Assembly: GCF_003946725.1 (NCBI RefSeq)
Contig: NZ_RHOY01000004.1
Span: forward strand, 1 to 64,000
Length of the DNA: 64,000 nucleotides
From: Agrilactobacillus yilanensis
GTDB taxonomy: Bacteria; Bacillota; Bacilli; Lactobacillales; Lactobacillaceae
Direction of reading: 5' to 3'
Position numbers and translations under genes: made by a program. Shown in pieces: positions 25,126 to 33,797 of the stretch (within the stretch, counting starts at the first letter, position 1; the number at the start of each line of letters is the position of its first letter). Below the pieces are notes generated by a model. It saw only the letters and a list, made by a program, of their open reading frames with translations. It did no database searches and was not told the origin of the DNA.

Positions 25126-26451
25126 TTATACACTTTTATTTTCAATAAATTCTTTATAATACTCTTTAAATTCCTTTGGTCCTCGCACTACGCATCCCAC
25201 AGGGTACCCAGCTCTAATTAAATCACCGCACTTCCCGCAAGTAATACAAACATGATTTAATTTCAAACCTCCTGTAAGCTTTAACTCATTAGGGAAATTA
25301 GGGTTTGTGAATGATTCTCGACCAAAGTTAATAAAATCCGCATACCCTTGTTCTAGTGCGCCAGCAGCTAAATTAGGTGAGAATTGTCTCAAATATGAAG
25401 GTGCAGAGGCCATAACCATTAAATCTGGAAAAGCCTGTTTTATAGTTTGAGTACCTTTGTATATACGAGAAATACCTACAAGCGGTGGCTCAGGAGCTTT
25501 ATATTTACCATGATCAAACGGTCTAGAAACATGAGAATTAACGTATGGATTACCCATAACAATATTTAATAACTCTAATCCTAAATCTTCTTTCAAAATC
25601 TTTGTTAATTGTATTGCTTCATCCAGTACAATATTGTTATCTTCATCGCTACACCAACCATTTGGATAAGGAAAACCATCATAAATACCAAGTCGACAAG
25701 TTACGTGGAAATCTTGATCTTTATATTTGTTAGCTGCTTTAATTGAATCAATCAAAAGACGGGATCTATTTTCAAAACTTCCACCATACCTTCCTGCACG
25801 TCTATATGCAGACATAATTTCAGCGTATAGATATCCGTGGCAAGATTTTACGTCAATCGCATCAAATCCTGCTGTTTTAGCTAATCTTGCCGCTTCACCA
25901 AATTTATCTGGTAATTCCGATAAATAATCATCACTAACAATTCTTGAGTCATCTAATGCATTATTTTTTTCATAGATATCGTTATGATAGGCAATTAGAG
26001 GTTCTGGATAGCCGTTAGGGTTTGAATATCTACCGCTGTGATTGGCTTGCAAAATAATAACGGGTTCAAAGCCATTGATTCTTCCGGCCTTTTTTACACG
26101 TTCATTCATCATTTTAAACGCTGGCATAGTTTCTTCAGTAAGCATCAGTTGGTGTTTACTACTTCTGCCTTCAGGCACAACTGTTACTGCTTCATACCAA
26201 ATAATACTGGCTCCACCCTTAGCATAATTAATATATCGTTGAATCGTGTGCTCACTTGGGCCACCATCTTCTTTAGAGTCATTTCCCTCCATTGGCGCAA
26301 TTCCTAATCGATTGGGTAACATCTTACCATATAAACTAATTGGTTGAAAAATGGAGTCAATCTTGTCTGATAACGGAAAATATGCATTCAGTTCTTCTCT
26401 TTTTTCTTTTACAACTGATAATGTTTTGTAATGAAAAGGTTCTAAATTCAT
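25126..26451 (-). CDS. Old Yellow Enzyme family NADH:flavin oxidoreductase with Fe-S motif
   Basis: A 441-residue protein. The TIM-barrel FMN domain starts at LPNRLGIAPMEGND near residue 45, with FDAIDVKSCHGYLYAEIMSAYRRAGRYGGSFENR near 195, matching the H-x-x-x-Y...R-x-D/G-x-Y-G-G-S-x-x-N-R pattern of the 2-enoate and 2,4-dienoyl-CoA reductase branch. Near the C-terminus C402, C405, C408 and C420 form the CxxCxxC-x11-C [4Fe-4S] ligand set of that branch. The usual following FAD/NAD domain is absent: the protein ends 21 residues after the cluster. The FAD-linked function may be supplied by the 657-residue partner upstream. Reduction of an activated C=C bond is the likely reaction. Confidence 0.83.
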   Translation of the reverse strand: MNLEPFHYKTLSVVKEKREELNAYFPLSDKIDSIFQPISLYGKMLPNRLGIAPMEGNDSKEDGGPSEHTIQRYINYAKGGASIIWYEAVTVVPEGRSSKHQLMLTEETMPAFKMMNERVKKAGRINGFEPVIILQANHSGRYSNPNGYPEPLIAYHNDIYEKNNALDDSRIVSDDYLSELPDKFGEAARLAKTAGFDAIDVKSCHGYLYAEIMSAYRRAGRYGGSFENRSRLLIDSIKAANKYKDQDFHVTCRLGIYDGFPYPNGWCSDEDNNIVLDEAIQLTKILKEDLGLELLNIVMGNPYVNSHVSRPFDHGKYKAPEPPLVGISRIYKGTQTIKQAFPDLMVMASAPSYLRQFSPNLAAGALEQGYADFINFGRESFTNPNFPNELKLTGGLKLNHVCITCGKCGDLIRAGYPVGCVVRGPKEFKEYYKEFIENKSV

Positions 26452-26465
26452 GTTATTTCCTCCTA

Positions 26466-28439
26466 TTAGTGAGAACTGCCATTACGATAGTTATTATAAA
26501 TTTCCTCGAACCACGATTTTGTGTGTGGCAAGGTATGTCTCTCTCTAAAGTCACTGTACACTTTTCCATCTTTAAAACTGGTAATCTGAATCAAATTATC
26601 TCTCTTACCATTATCTAATTTAGCCTTAATCCCATAGCGCTTTACTTGATCAAAATTCATCTGTTCTTCTTTAATCAGGTATGAGCCCCTACTTTTACCA
26701 CCATCTTCTGCATAATCTATGAAGGCTTTTAAATACACCAATTCTGATATTAGTAAATCAAAAGAAATAAATGCTTGCTTTAAATCTGTAAATTTATCAA
26801 TTCTATTTTCATGAGTAAATTTTTTTATGTCATTTTCTATTCTCAAATATGTTTTTTTCATTGACCTAATATCTCTAATATATGCACCGCACTCATCAAA
26901 TCTTTTCTGAAAATTTTCCCGATACCTCTTAACATTCATCGACCCTTCGGATTTTAAGATTTCATCACAAAAATTCTCTAATTCATCCATATCAGATTTT
27001 ATTTTAAATAGAAAATTTTCCTTTAAAATGGGTGCTACACAATAATGTGAATTAATATATTCGGCTGCTCTTAGAGAACCAACTTGATTTGCATTTAGCG
27101 CACTGCCGCCTGGCCGATACACACCAAAATTGCCACATACTTCTCCGACCGGAAAGAAATGTTTAATATTTGACTCCCACCAATTATTAGCCTCTAAACC
27201 ACCGTTATTATGCTGAGCGCATATAGAAATATTTAAAGGCATTTTTTCTAAGTCTATGCCATGAGAAGCGTATAGTTCATACGCTGGATAGTTCATCGAC
27301 TTGAGTCTCTCGATAGGAGTATCTTGTAAAGCATTTGAATTCTCTAAATATTCGAATGCAGTATTATTTAAAAAAGTAAACTGAAAACTATTATCTTTGA
27401 TTGCATACCTAGAATTTTCTCTATAGTCTATGAAAACTTTTCTCTTCTTTAGAATTTCTTCAACATAAATGGCAATATCAATAATAGATGATCCATTTGT
27501 ATCGATTTTTCTAGGATCAAATGGCCACTGATAACCCTTTAAAAATATGGCATTTAGCATATCTTTACCTGTGCTGAAATAATCCATCAAGAACTCTCTT
27601 TTATCATTCCCATCTTTATCCACTGAATAATACTTCGGGATGACTTGTTGATAACTTCCAGAAAGATTCCATCTAAATTCTGTTGAAGCAATGCCATATT
27701 GCCATTCTGTTAAATTTTTCCCATGTACACCAGCTAAAAATGCTGGGCCATGAGCTCCTGTTTGGGTCACTGGATAGACACTTCTTCTGTATAATCCGCT
27801 AGGACCACCCGTTGCATAAATAATATTCGTACAGTTGAATTGGACCCAGGTCACAACATTTTCTACCTGCTTAATACCAATTGCTCCAAAAATAGAATTT
27901 ATTTCCTCATCAACCAGAATTTTTACAATACGTACATGATCCATAAACTTTATATTCTTGCGTCCAAAGACGGATGATTCTAATTTTTCAGTCATTAGTT
28001 TAGAAGTAAGCGGTCCACACGAAGTAGCACGTTGCGTTTCATCATGATCCGTGCGATATCCTACATATTGCCCATACTGATCTTTTGGAAAAGGAACACC
28101 TAAATTGACTAATTTCATAAAACTTTTTATAGAATTTGCAGCTTCAACTAAGGCTGTGTCCCCATCTACAGATCCACCACTAAATAACGTTTTTGCCATA
28201 GCATAAACTGAATCTGGTTCATCATCAGCAAGCGATAATTTATAATACGTTTGTTTATCAGAACCTGTATTACGTGATGTTCCCATCTTCTGACCTTCGG
28301 TGACAATTTGTATATCATGCTGTCCCAACGTATATAACCAATCTGCTGCATTATATGCCGCACTACCACTGCCTACAACCAATGTGTTACATTCACGATA
28401 TTCTGTTTGAAATTTAATTTTGTTATCGATTTGAATCAC
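26466..28439 (-). CDS. Large FAD-dependent oxidoreductase (fumarate-reductase-flavoprotein-like)
   Basis: A 657-residue flavoprotein. The N-terminal FAD motif is TLVVGSGSAAYNAADWL (residues 19-35). YATGGPSGLY near 215 and VGEVCGNFGVYRPGGSALNANQVGSLRAAEYI near 450 give the second FAD contact, as in fumarate reductase/aspartate oxidase flavoproteins. A helical C-terminal part follows. It is the first structural gene of the operon, 14 nt before the Old-Yellow-type gene. The start is unclear: GTG 28439 overlaps the AAAGG that should serve as ribosome site, so a rare ATT/ATC start or a leaderless mRNA is possible. Substrate unknown. Confidence 0.78.
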   Translation of the reverse strand: MIQIDNKIKFQTEYRECNTLVVGSGSAAYNAADWLYTLGQHDIQIVTEGQKMGTSRNTGSDKQTYYKLSLADDEPDSVYAMAKTLFSGGSVDGDTALVEAANSIKSFMKLVNLGVPFPKDQYGQYVGYRTDHDETQRATSCGPLTSKLMTEKLESSVFGRKNIKFMDHVRIVKILVDEEINSIFGAIGIKQVENVVTWVQFNCTNIIYATGGPSGLYRRSVYPVTQTGAHGPAFLAGVHGKNLTEWQYGIASTEFRWNLSGSYQQVIPKYYSVDKDGNDKREFLMDYFSTGKDMLNAIFLKGYQWPFDPRKIDTNGSSIIDIAIYVEEILKKRKVFIDYRENSRYAIKDNSFQFTFLNNTAFEYLENSNALQDTPIERLKSMNYPAYELYASHGIDLEKMPLNISICAQHNNGGLEANNWWESNIKHFFPVGEVCGNFGVYRPGGSALNANQVGSLRAAEYINSHYCVAPILKENFLFKIKSDMDELENFCDEILKSEGSMNVKRYRENFQKRFDECGAYIRDIRSMKKTYLRIENDIKKFTHENRIDKFTDLKQAFISFDLLISELVYLKAFIDYAEDGGKSRGSYLIKEEQMNFDQVKRYGIKAKLDNGKRDNLIQITSFKDGKVYSDFRERHTLPHTKSWFEEIYNNYRNGSSH

Positions 28440-28449
28440 CCTTTATATT

Positions 28450-28463
28450 TGCAAACGTTTGCA
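28450..28463. promoter_or_regulatory. LacI-type operator O1
   Basis: Perfect 14-bp palindrome TGCAAACGTTTGCA lying 11 bp before the flavoprotein gene, one of three identical copies in 125 bp. Confidence 0.85.
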
Positions 28464-28509
28464 TCATTCATATTTTATGCTATTTGAATAAACTCAATTT
28501 ATATGCCGA

Positions 28510-28523
28510 TGCAAACGTTTGCA
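28510..28523. promoter_or_regulatory. LacI-type operator O2
   Basis: Second identical copy of TGCAAACGTTTGCA, centred 60 bp from O1 and 51 bp from O3, in the promoter region of the oxidoreductase operon. Confidence 0.85.
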
Positions 28524-28560
28524 TACCCATCAATATAGGCCAAACTTAATTATTCTAATC

Positions 28561-28574
28561 TGCAAACGTTTGCA
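28561..28574. promoter_or_regulatory. LacI-type operator O3
   Basis: Third identical copy of TGCAAACGTTTGCA, 13 bp past the stop codon of the LacI-family gene. Confidence 0.85.
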
Positions 28575-28587
28575 TCAGGTACACATA

Positions 28588-29580
28588 CTAAACACTTCCA
28601 CGTACAATCAAGTTAACCTTATATTCTGGAATGCTCTGTCCTATCTTCTTTTTACCCTCAATCATATCAATTAAATGATTCGTAGCATCAACAGCTAATT
28701 CTTTTAATGGTTGTGCCATTGTTGTTAAATCAAAATTTTTAGATAAGTACGTATCATCAAAGCCGATAATTCCGACATTGTCAGGAATTCGTAAGCCACT
28801 TTGATTCAAATTGATAATCGCATCGAAGGCGAAGGGATCACTTTGAGAAAATATAGCTTCAGGTATAACCCCATCATGTAATTTCTCGCTGATTACATTG
28901 CCTGCTTGTTCTTTACCATTTCGAGCGCAATTCCAAACATGATCTTTTTTATACTTTACTCCAAAATCCTCTAAAGCTTTTTTATAGCCTAAAGTACGTT
29001 GTCGGTAAAGTTCTAACTCTTTTCTGCCAGTTAATGTATAAATATCTCTATAGCCTTTATCTAATAAGTATTTGGTAGCGGCATATCCTCCTTCGAAATT
29101 TTCAGATACAAAACTATCCTTTTTATCGCCAATATCACGCATTAAACAAACCAGTGGATAGTGTTCTTTTTTTAATTCCAGAATTGTTTTAGAAGCATTA
29201 TCAGATAAACCTGTCGAAAAAATGAATCCATCAACCGCTTGTCCCTTTAATCTTTTAACATATTGCGCTTCAATGGACAGATCTTCATAAGTATTACAGA
29301 ATATAACAAAATATCCGCGTTTTTCAGCCTCTTGTTCTACGCTTGTCGCTAGTGTCGGATAAATAAGGTTTTCCAAGTTCGGAATAACAAACCCTAGTGT
29401 TTTTGTTTGACCTTTCTTTAGGCCACTTGCTAAAAGATTAGTTGTATAACCTAATTTATCTATTGATTCGAGTATCTTCCTTCTTGTCTCTGAATCTACT
29501 GCATCCGGTCTACTTAATGTCCGAGAGACAGTACTAATAGAAACGCCAACATCGTTAGCAATATCCCTCATGGTTACCAA
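28588..29580 (-). CDS. LacI-family transcriptional regulator
   Basis: A 330-residue regulator. The N-terminal helix-turn-helix VTMRDIANDVGVSISTVSRTLS is followed by the hinge helix LLASGLKKGQTKTLGF, then a periplasmic-binding-protein-like effector domain (IGFVIPNLENL to the C-terminus). It reads from TTG 29580, which has AAGGAG nine bases upstream; the ATG two codons later is too far away. The gene points toward the flavoenzyme operon, and the three TGCAAACGTTTGCA operators between them make it the obvious local regulator. The palindrome AGAAAACGTTTTCT before its own gene may give autoregulation or CcpA control. Confidence 0.92.
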   Translation of the reverse strand: MVTMRDIANDVGVSISTVSRTLSRPDAVDSETRRKILESIDKLGYTTNLLASGLKKGQTKTLGFVIPNLENLIYPTLATSVEQEAEKRGYFVIFCNTYEDLSIEAQYVKRLKGQAVDGFIFSTGLSDNASKTILELKKEHYPLVCLMRDIGDKKDSFVSENFEGGYAATKYLLDKGYRDIYTLTGRKELELYRQRTLGYKKALEDFGVKYKKDHVWNCARNGKEQAGNVISEKLHDGVIPEAIFSQSDPFAFDAIINLNQSGLRIPDNVGIIGFDDTYLSKNFDLTTMAQPLKELAVDATNHLIDMIEGKKKIGQSIPEYKVNLIVRGSV

Positions 29581-29609
29581 TAGCGATCGCTCCTTAAAAA
29601 CCTAAATAT

Positions 29610-29623
29610 AGAAAACGTTTTCT
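29610..29623. promoter_or_regulatory. LacI/CcpA-type palindrome ahead of the regulator gene
   Basis: AGAAAACGTTTTCT is a perfect palindrome resembling a cre site and sharing the AAACGTTT core of the three operators. It lies about 30 bp before the TTG start of the LacI-family gene, so it may serve catabolite repression or autoregulation. Confidence 0.55.
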
Positions 29624-29639
29624 TGTGGTTAAGAATAAT

Positions 29640-30067
29640 TCACTTTTTTATTAATGTCAATACTAATTATTGATGATCCAAAATAATAAATCACTTAATT
29701 TATATCCGAAAAGATAGTATATACAAGTTCAAAATATAACTATTATAATTGTGGAGTGGGCTTTAACATATAAAATATAATAACATTAATTTTTAAAATT
29801 AAATAACACACATTATATTATAGAATGTCTTTTAAAGCTATATGTTCCATTTAAAATAACTATTTATGTTAAAATCAAGTCTTGCCAAATAGCAAAAAGT
29901 CAAGACTATATAAGTTTGAATTCTTATCTAATTATTATTTCAAATAACAATTACAACGATAAGTCAACTCACGTATTCTATTCAAAAGAGCAAATTATTA
30001 ATATATAATTTCTTTTTTATTTAATCATTTTTTCGAGTCTTATTAAATTATCCATGTCTACTAAGAC
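29640..30067. other. AT-rich stretch without recognisable genes
   Basis: No supported coding region, RNA or repeat is visible. A small hairpin (AGTCTTG/CAAGACT at about 29877-29907) is the only structure seen. The base composition is clearly lower in GC than the flanking housekeeping DNA. Confidence 0.5.
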
Positions 30068-30253
30068 TCAAATAAATTTTCTTGAATAGAAACGGTATCG
30101 ATAGGGCTTTTTTCTTATCTTGGTTTCGATCATCCCATTTTTTATTTGTTTTTTTCTTGCATTGCTTAACGCCATATCCTCAAAACTAATCGAGTGAAGA
30201 CTTTTTGCATTTATTTTATCGATCCACGACTTTAAATGTATATTCAAGAAAAA

Positions 30254-30300
30254 CAAAAAAGCCTTAAAACACTGACTTATCAGTATTTTAAGACTTTTTT
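30254..30300. terminator. Terminator downstream of ssrA
   Basis: AAAGCCTTAAAACACTGACTTA pairs with a TAAGTCAGTATTTTAAGACTTTT-like arm, giving a long hairpin with T tracts on both strands, about 22 nt past the mature 3' end of ssrA. Confidence 0.75.
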
Positions 30301-30321
30301 ATTTCGGGTAAAACTAATAAT

Positions 30322-30685
30322 TGGAGATGAGGGGAGTTGAACCCCTGTCCATACGCATTGCCACGCAGGCCTCTACGATCATAGATAGATTACTTTAGAA
30401 TTCGCCACAATAATGCGCCACCTATCAGGGCAAGCTTATCATGACTAGCATGCAAATCTCTTTTACTTACCTCACACGGCAATAAGCAACGTATCCCAAT
30501 TAATTTGAGACCTCAAATCCGACCCTTGGGAGAAATCGGCGAGATCACGCAAAGCTACTTTTAGGCAGCTAAAGCGTAGTTGTTTTCATTTTTAGCAGTT
30601 ATATTAACTGTAACGTTTTTACGTAGACGTAACCTACGAACCGCAACCCACGCTCACCTACGCATGTCGAATCCGTATCATCCCC
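30322..30685 (-). ncRNA. ssrA: Transfer-messenger RNA (ssrA)
   Basis: The minus-strand RNA begins GGGGATGATACGGATTCGACA and ends GGGGTTCAACTCCCCTCATCTCCA. The 5' GGGGATGA pairs with TCATCTCC as the acceptor stem and the T-arm loop is TTCAACT. The internal tag frame encodes AKNENNYALAA followed by TAA, close to known Lactobacillales tags. It rescues stalled ribosomes together with SmpB, which is not in the window. The 3' end of ssrA is a frequent target for integrating elements, and AT-rich accessory DNA lies directly downstream. Confidence 0.96.
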
Positions 30686-30727
30686 GAATAAACCGAATAT
30701 TAGTATAACATAAAATCCAAAAGAATA

Positions 30728-30970
30728 CTACCAAATTGGTCGGTGAAGCACAAATGTATTAACTAATAAAGCAACTAGCGCAATTACCCCTATCACTAAA
30801 AAACTTCGGCCTAATGACTTTGCCCGCTTCAAGCTATCCTCATCACGATTTCGTGAACTGCCGGATAATAATGCCAACCAATGACCGCGAAGTAACTGAA
30901 TGCCTGATACAATTAAAATAACGCAAATCAAAATAGATGTCCCCAAAACTGCATAAGAATCAGAACTCAT
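30728..30970 (-). CDS. Small two-helix membrane protein
   Basis: An 80-residue protein with two hydrophobic helices (about residues 8-28 and 56-74) joined by a polar loop rich in Arg/Asp (SGSSRNRDEDSLKRAKSLGR). I choose ATG 30970 because AAGGAGG stands nine bases before it; an upstream in-frame start has no such site. The layout resembles short SdpI/DUF3784-like membrane proteins, but I do not recognise the family with confidence. Confidence 0.6.
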   Translation of the reverse strand: MSSDSYAVLGTSILICVILIVSGIQLLRGHWLALLSGSSRNRDEDSLKRAKSLGRSFLVIGVIALVALLVNTFVLHRPIW

Positions 30971-31054
30971 TTTCAGCCACCTCCTTAATTTTGTATGTGC
31001 TTTATTATACTCGAAGTTGATGATGTAGTACAAAGTTTTTATAAACCAATGATT

Positions 31055-31099
31055 AAAAAGCCATGTATCGCTGGGTCAACCCAGTTTTACACGGCTTTT
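31055..31099. terminator. Terminator of the glycoside operon
   Basis: AAAAAGCCATGTATCGCTGGG pairs with CCCAGTTTTACACGGCTTTT; on the minus strand it ends the transcript 15 nt after the GH78 stop. Confidence 0.75.
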
Positions 31100-31113
31100 C
31101 TAAATACGGCTTA

Positions 31114-33780
31114 TCAATAAATAATACGATGACATCCTGATGAAAGCTGAACACAATGATCTTTCAATAAAATTGCTTGATCATCCACTTGCACTGTTGT
31201 TTGCATTGTTTGGCAGTCCACGATAGCCGTTGTATTAACTGGTACCTGGATCATTAATTCTGTAGTCGTTTCTGTCCGTTGATACGTTAAACTAATCGGA
31301 CCACGGGCACTAATCGTCTTCAATTTGAAGTGCTTAATTGCTTGGCCTACTCTTGGCCGTACCATGAAAGTTTCAAAACCAGCCTTAAGTGGTAAGATAC
31401 CTGCAATGCCTTGAACAATCGTCAATCCCGGCGTTGCACCCCAAGGATGGGACAACGTTAAGTTTGGTTTATAATAATTACTCCAAGCTTCAGGCGCAAT
31501 TGTCGCTTGCAGCTGATTAATAATGGCTGCAAATGTTTTTTGATCTTTACGACAATCATCATTTAATAATAATTTTGCCGCTGCTTCAGCATGCCCACTA
31601 TTCAATAACCCTTTTAACATAAAATACATAAAGTAAATACTGCCAATAAACTGGCCATCATTCGCAACAAATGTACTAAGTTTATCAGCCATCACATCTG
31701 AATCATAAACATCATAACATAACGCATAAGCCGAAGCATGATGTGAGCAGTGCTTATTAACCGTTAAATCTGCATTCATTGAATCATAAAAACGGCCTTG
31801 GGTTGGATCATATAAATGTGTTAACATCGCACTTTTAATTTGCTGCGCTCGAGATTCGTAAAGTTCATAGTCTTTTTGATGTCCTGTTAGTTTAGCAATT
31901 CGTGCCATTATTTGATAAATACCCACGTAAATTGCATTAAATGGTGTATTGTATTTACCCTCTACATACCCATCTCGTTCTCTAATGGGCCAATCAATCA
32001 ACCCATTATTGGTGACAAGACCAACTGCTGGATCAAAGTTATCTGCTTGTTTACCTGGTCGCCAAGATGCCGCTGTATTGTCTGTCTTCGTAGCACCACG
32101 GTTCAATTTTTCTTTTAAGCTATCATACCGTTGAATTAACACAGTTGGATCACCAGTATATAAATAATCGTACCAAAGTGCCTCAACATTAAATAACTTA
32201 TAATCTTCAGGCCAAGTTGGGTTATCTAGTAAGTAATCCGCCGAATGTCTGGCCAAAGCATAATTATCTGATACAACATAACTACTATTGGCATTCACCA
32301 GTAGATCGCCTTCGTAAGCCCGACGCTCTCTAGCTTGCGAATCTACATATAGATCTTGATTAGTCATCTTAATGGTATATTTAGACAATGCGTATTCTTC
32401 ATTCAATAATGCCTGATCTGACACAAAATAACTGAGTTGATCGTCAAAATCTTGATGCATTGCCCAACCTGAAATAGCGTCTATCGGCAGCTCATCCGAA
32501 AAGCCTTGCAATTCAACATAACGAAAATTTTTCATTTGCAGTGTTGTAAATAAATTACGCCCTGCCGTCAACTGCCAATTTTCAACATAATCTGGTCCGC
32601 AAGCCAGATGATGGCGTACATGCCCCTCATCTGTTAACTGTTCTCCACCATAAACATTAATCTTTTGAGCTTTTGAACTTATCAGGTCTACTGCTAAACC
32701 ACCAATAATTTCTTTTCCTAAGTCTACAATATAAGTCATTGGCGCAATTTTAGTAATTTTTTTAGAAGGTTCGTTTGTCAAAAAACGTTTTGTAGGCTCA
32801 ACTGGTGTTGCTAATAATAGTTCATTTTTCCCTAATGTTAACGTTGGCTGTATCACAGTCGCTTTTTCCCAATCATGATCTGAGAAATCTTTTGCTGCCC
32901 AATGCTGCGGGTAAAAATTCAGATCAATATTTTCTTGAGGCATTTGAAAATATTGACTGCCTATTGTTGCACCATAATCACCAAATGCACTGGAACCGTC
33001 AAGACTGCGCCATTGATCATTGGTAAAAATCAACGTTTCTTTTTGACCATTTTTTAAAAACGCCGTCATCGTTGCAAAGAAAGCGCGCTTGGCCATTGTG
33101 CCTGTAACTAAAGCTGCAATAACATTATCTTCAGCCTGCAACAAGGTGGTCACATCAAATGTTTCATAAAAATAAGCCTTTTTATCTTGATCATGATAAT
33201 ATTCATAGGGTCTCGGTGTGCCCACGCCTAGGCAATGATCATTAAGATAAATATCACCAGATTGAGCTAATGTTTTTTCATTACCTGTTATAAATACGTG
33301 TAAATAGCCGCTATCTAATTGGGCAATTGGCGCTATAAATTTTGGACTACGTATAAAAGCAAAATTACCTAGGCTAGGCCGCCCATTAACCGCAGTTGCC
33401 GTTTCTGCAGCCCAGATGCCACTGGCATTAAAAGTCGTTAAAGCCGTTAAAAAAGTACCTGCGTCTGCAAAATCACTAATAGTGCCGTAATTATCCTTAA
33501 TCCGAACGGTCCAATAATAAACTTGTGCAGCCTCTAAATAAGGCTCAAGTTCTAGACAACGCACTGCTGTATTTTGTGAAGATACTTGCCAATCCGTTAA
33601 TAACAAATCGTTTTTATTTAATAAATCGACTTTTGTTTTGGCAAATGCCAGTTGATATTGTGTTTGATAGGTATTGGCTAATGTGCTTTCATCCCACCAA
33701 CTAAACTTAGGTTCAGAAGTAATATTTGTTGCCTTTTTCTGCAAATTAACCCTTAGATTTGTAGGTTTCTGTAAGCTCAT
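31114..33780 (-). CDS. Alpha-L-rhamnosidase, GH78-type
   Basis: An 888-residue, apparently cytoplasmic glycosidase without signal peptide. The N-terminal beta-sandwich domains (fibronectin-like NLRVNLQKKATNITSEPKFSWW and a jelly-roll part) precede an (alpha/alpha)6 barrel. VDSQARERRAYEGDLLVNA near residue 475 matches the GH78 catalytic-acid region, usually DCPQRDERLGWTGD. The C-terminal sandwich includes SHPWGATPGLTIVQGIAGI. It is the last gene of a four-gene operon with an alpha-mannosidase, a ROK kinase and a GPH transporter, so it would remove rhamnose, or another alpha-linked sugar, from an imported glycoside. The acid motif deviates from consensus, so specificity is uncertain. Confidence 0.82.
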   Translation of the reverse strand: MSLQKPTNLRVNLQKKATNITSEPKFSWWDESTLANTYQTQYQLAFAKTKVDLLNKNDLLLTDWQVSSQNTAVRCLELEPYLEAAQVYYWTVRIKDNYGTISDFADAGTFLTALTTFNASGIWAAETATAVNGRPSLGNFAFIRSPKFIAPIAQLDSGYLHVFITGNEKTLAQSGDIYLNDHCLGVGTPRPYEYYHDQDKKAYFYETFDVTTLLQAEDNVIAALVTGTMAKRAFFATMTAFLKNGQKETLIFTNDQWRSLDGSSAFGDYGATIGSQYFQMPQENIDLNFYPQHWAAKDFSDHDWEKATVIQPTLTLGKNELLLATPVEPTKRFLTNEPSKKITKIAPMTYIVDLGKEIIGGLAVDLISSKAQKINVYGGEQLTDEGHVRHHLACGPDYVENWQLTAGRNLFTTLQMKNFRYVELQGFSDELPIDAISGWAMHQDFDDQLSYFVSDQALLNEEYALSKYTIKMTNQDLYVDSQARERRAYEGDLLVNANSSYVVSDNYALARHSADYLLDNPTWPEDYKLFNVEALWYDYLYTGDPTVLIQRYDSLKEKLNRGATKTDNTAASWRPGKQADNFDPAVGLVTNNGLIDWPIRERDGYVEGKYNTPFNAIYVGIYQIMARIAKLTGHQKDYELYESRAQQIKSAMLTHLYDPTQGRFYDSMNADLTVNKHCSHHASAYALCYDVYDSDVMADKLSTFVANDGQFIGSIYFMYFMLKGLLNSGHAEAAAKLLLNDDCRKDQKTFAAIINQLQATIAPEAWSNYYKPNLTLSHPWGATPGLTIVQGIAGILPLKAGFETFMVRPRVGQAIKHFKLKTISARGPISLTYQRTETTTELMIQVPVNTTAIVDCQTMQTTVQVDDQAILLKDHCVQLSSGCHRIIY

Positions 33781-33797
33781 TAAATGTCAGCTCCTCT

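Noticed and set aside
30068-30256. 62-codon minus-strand frame beside ssrA
   Set aside because: It begins inside a terminator, has no ribosome site and no recognisable family; probably chance in AT-rich DNA.
30322-30685. tRNA gene from the GGGTTCAACTCCCC arm
   Set aside because: The arm belongs to the tRNA-like domain of ssrA, with the tag frame AKNENNYALAA inside.
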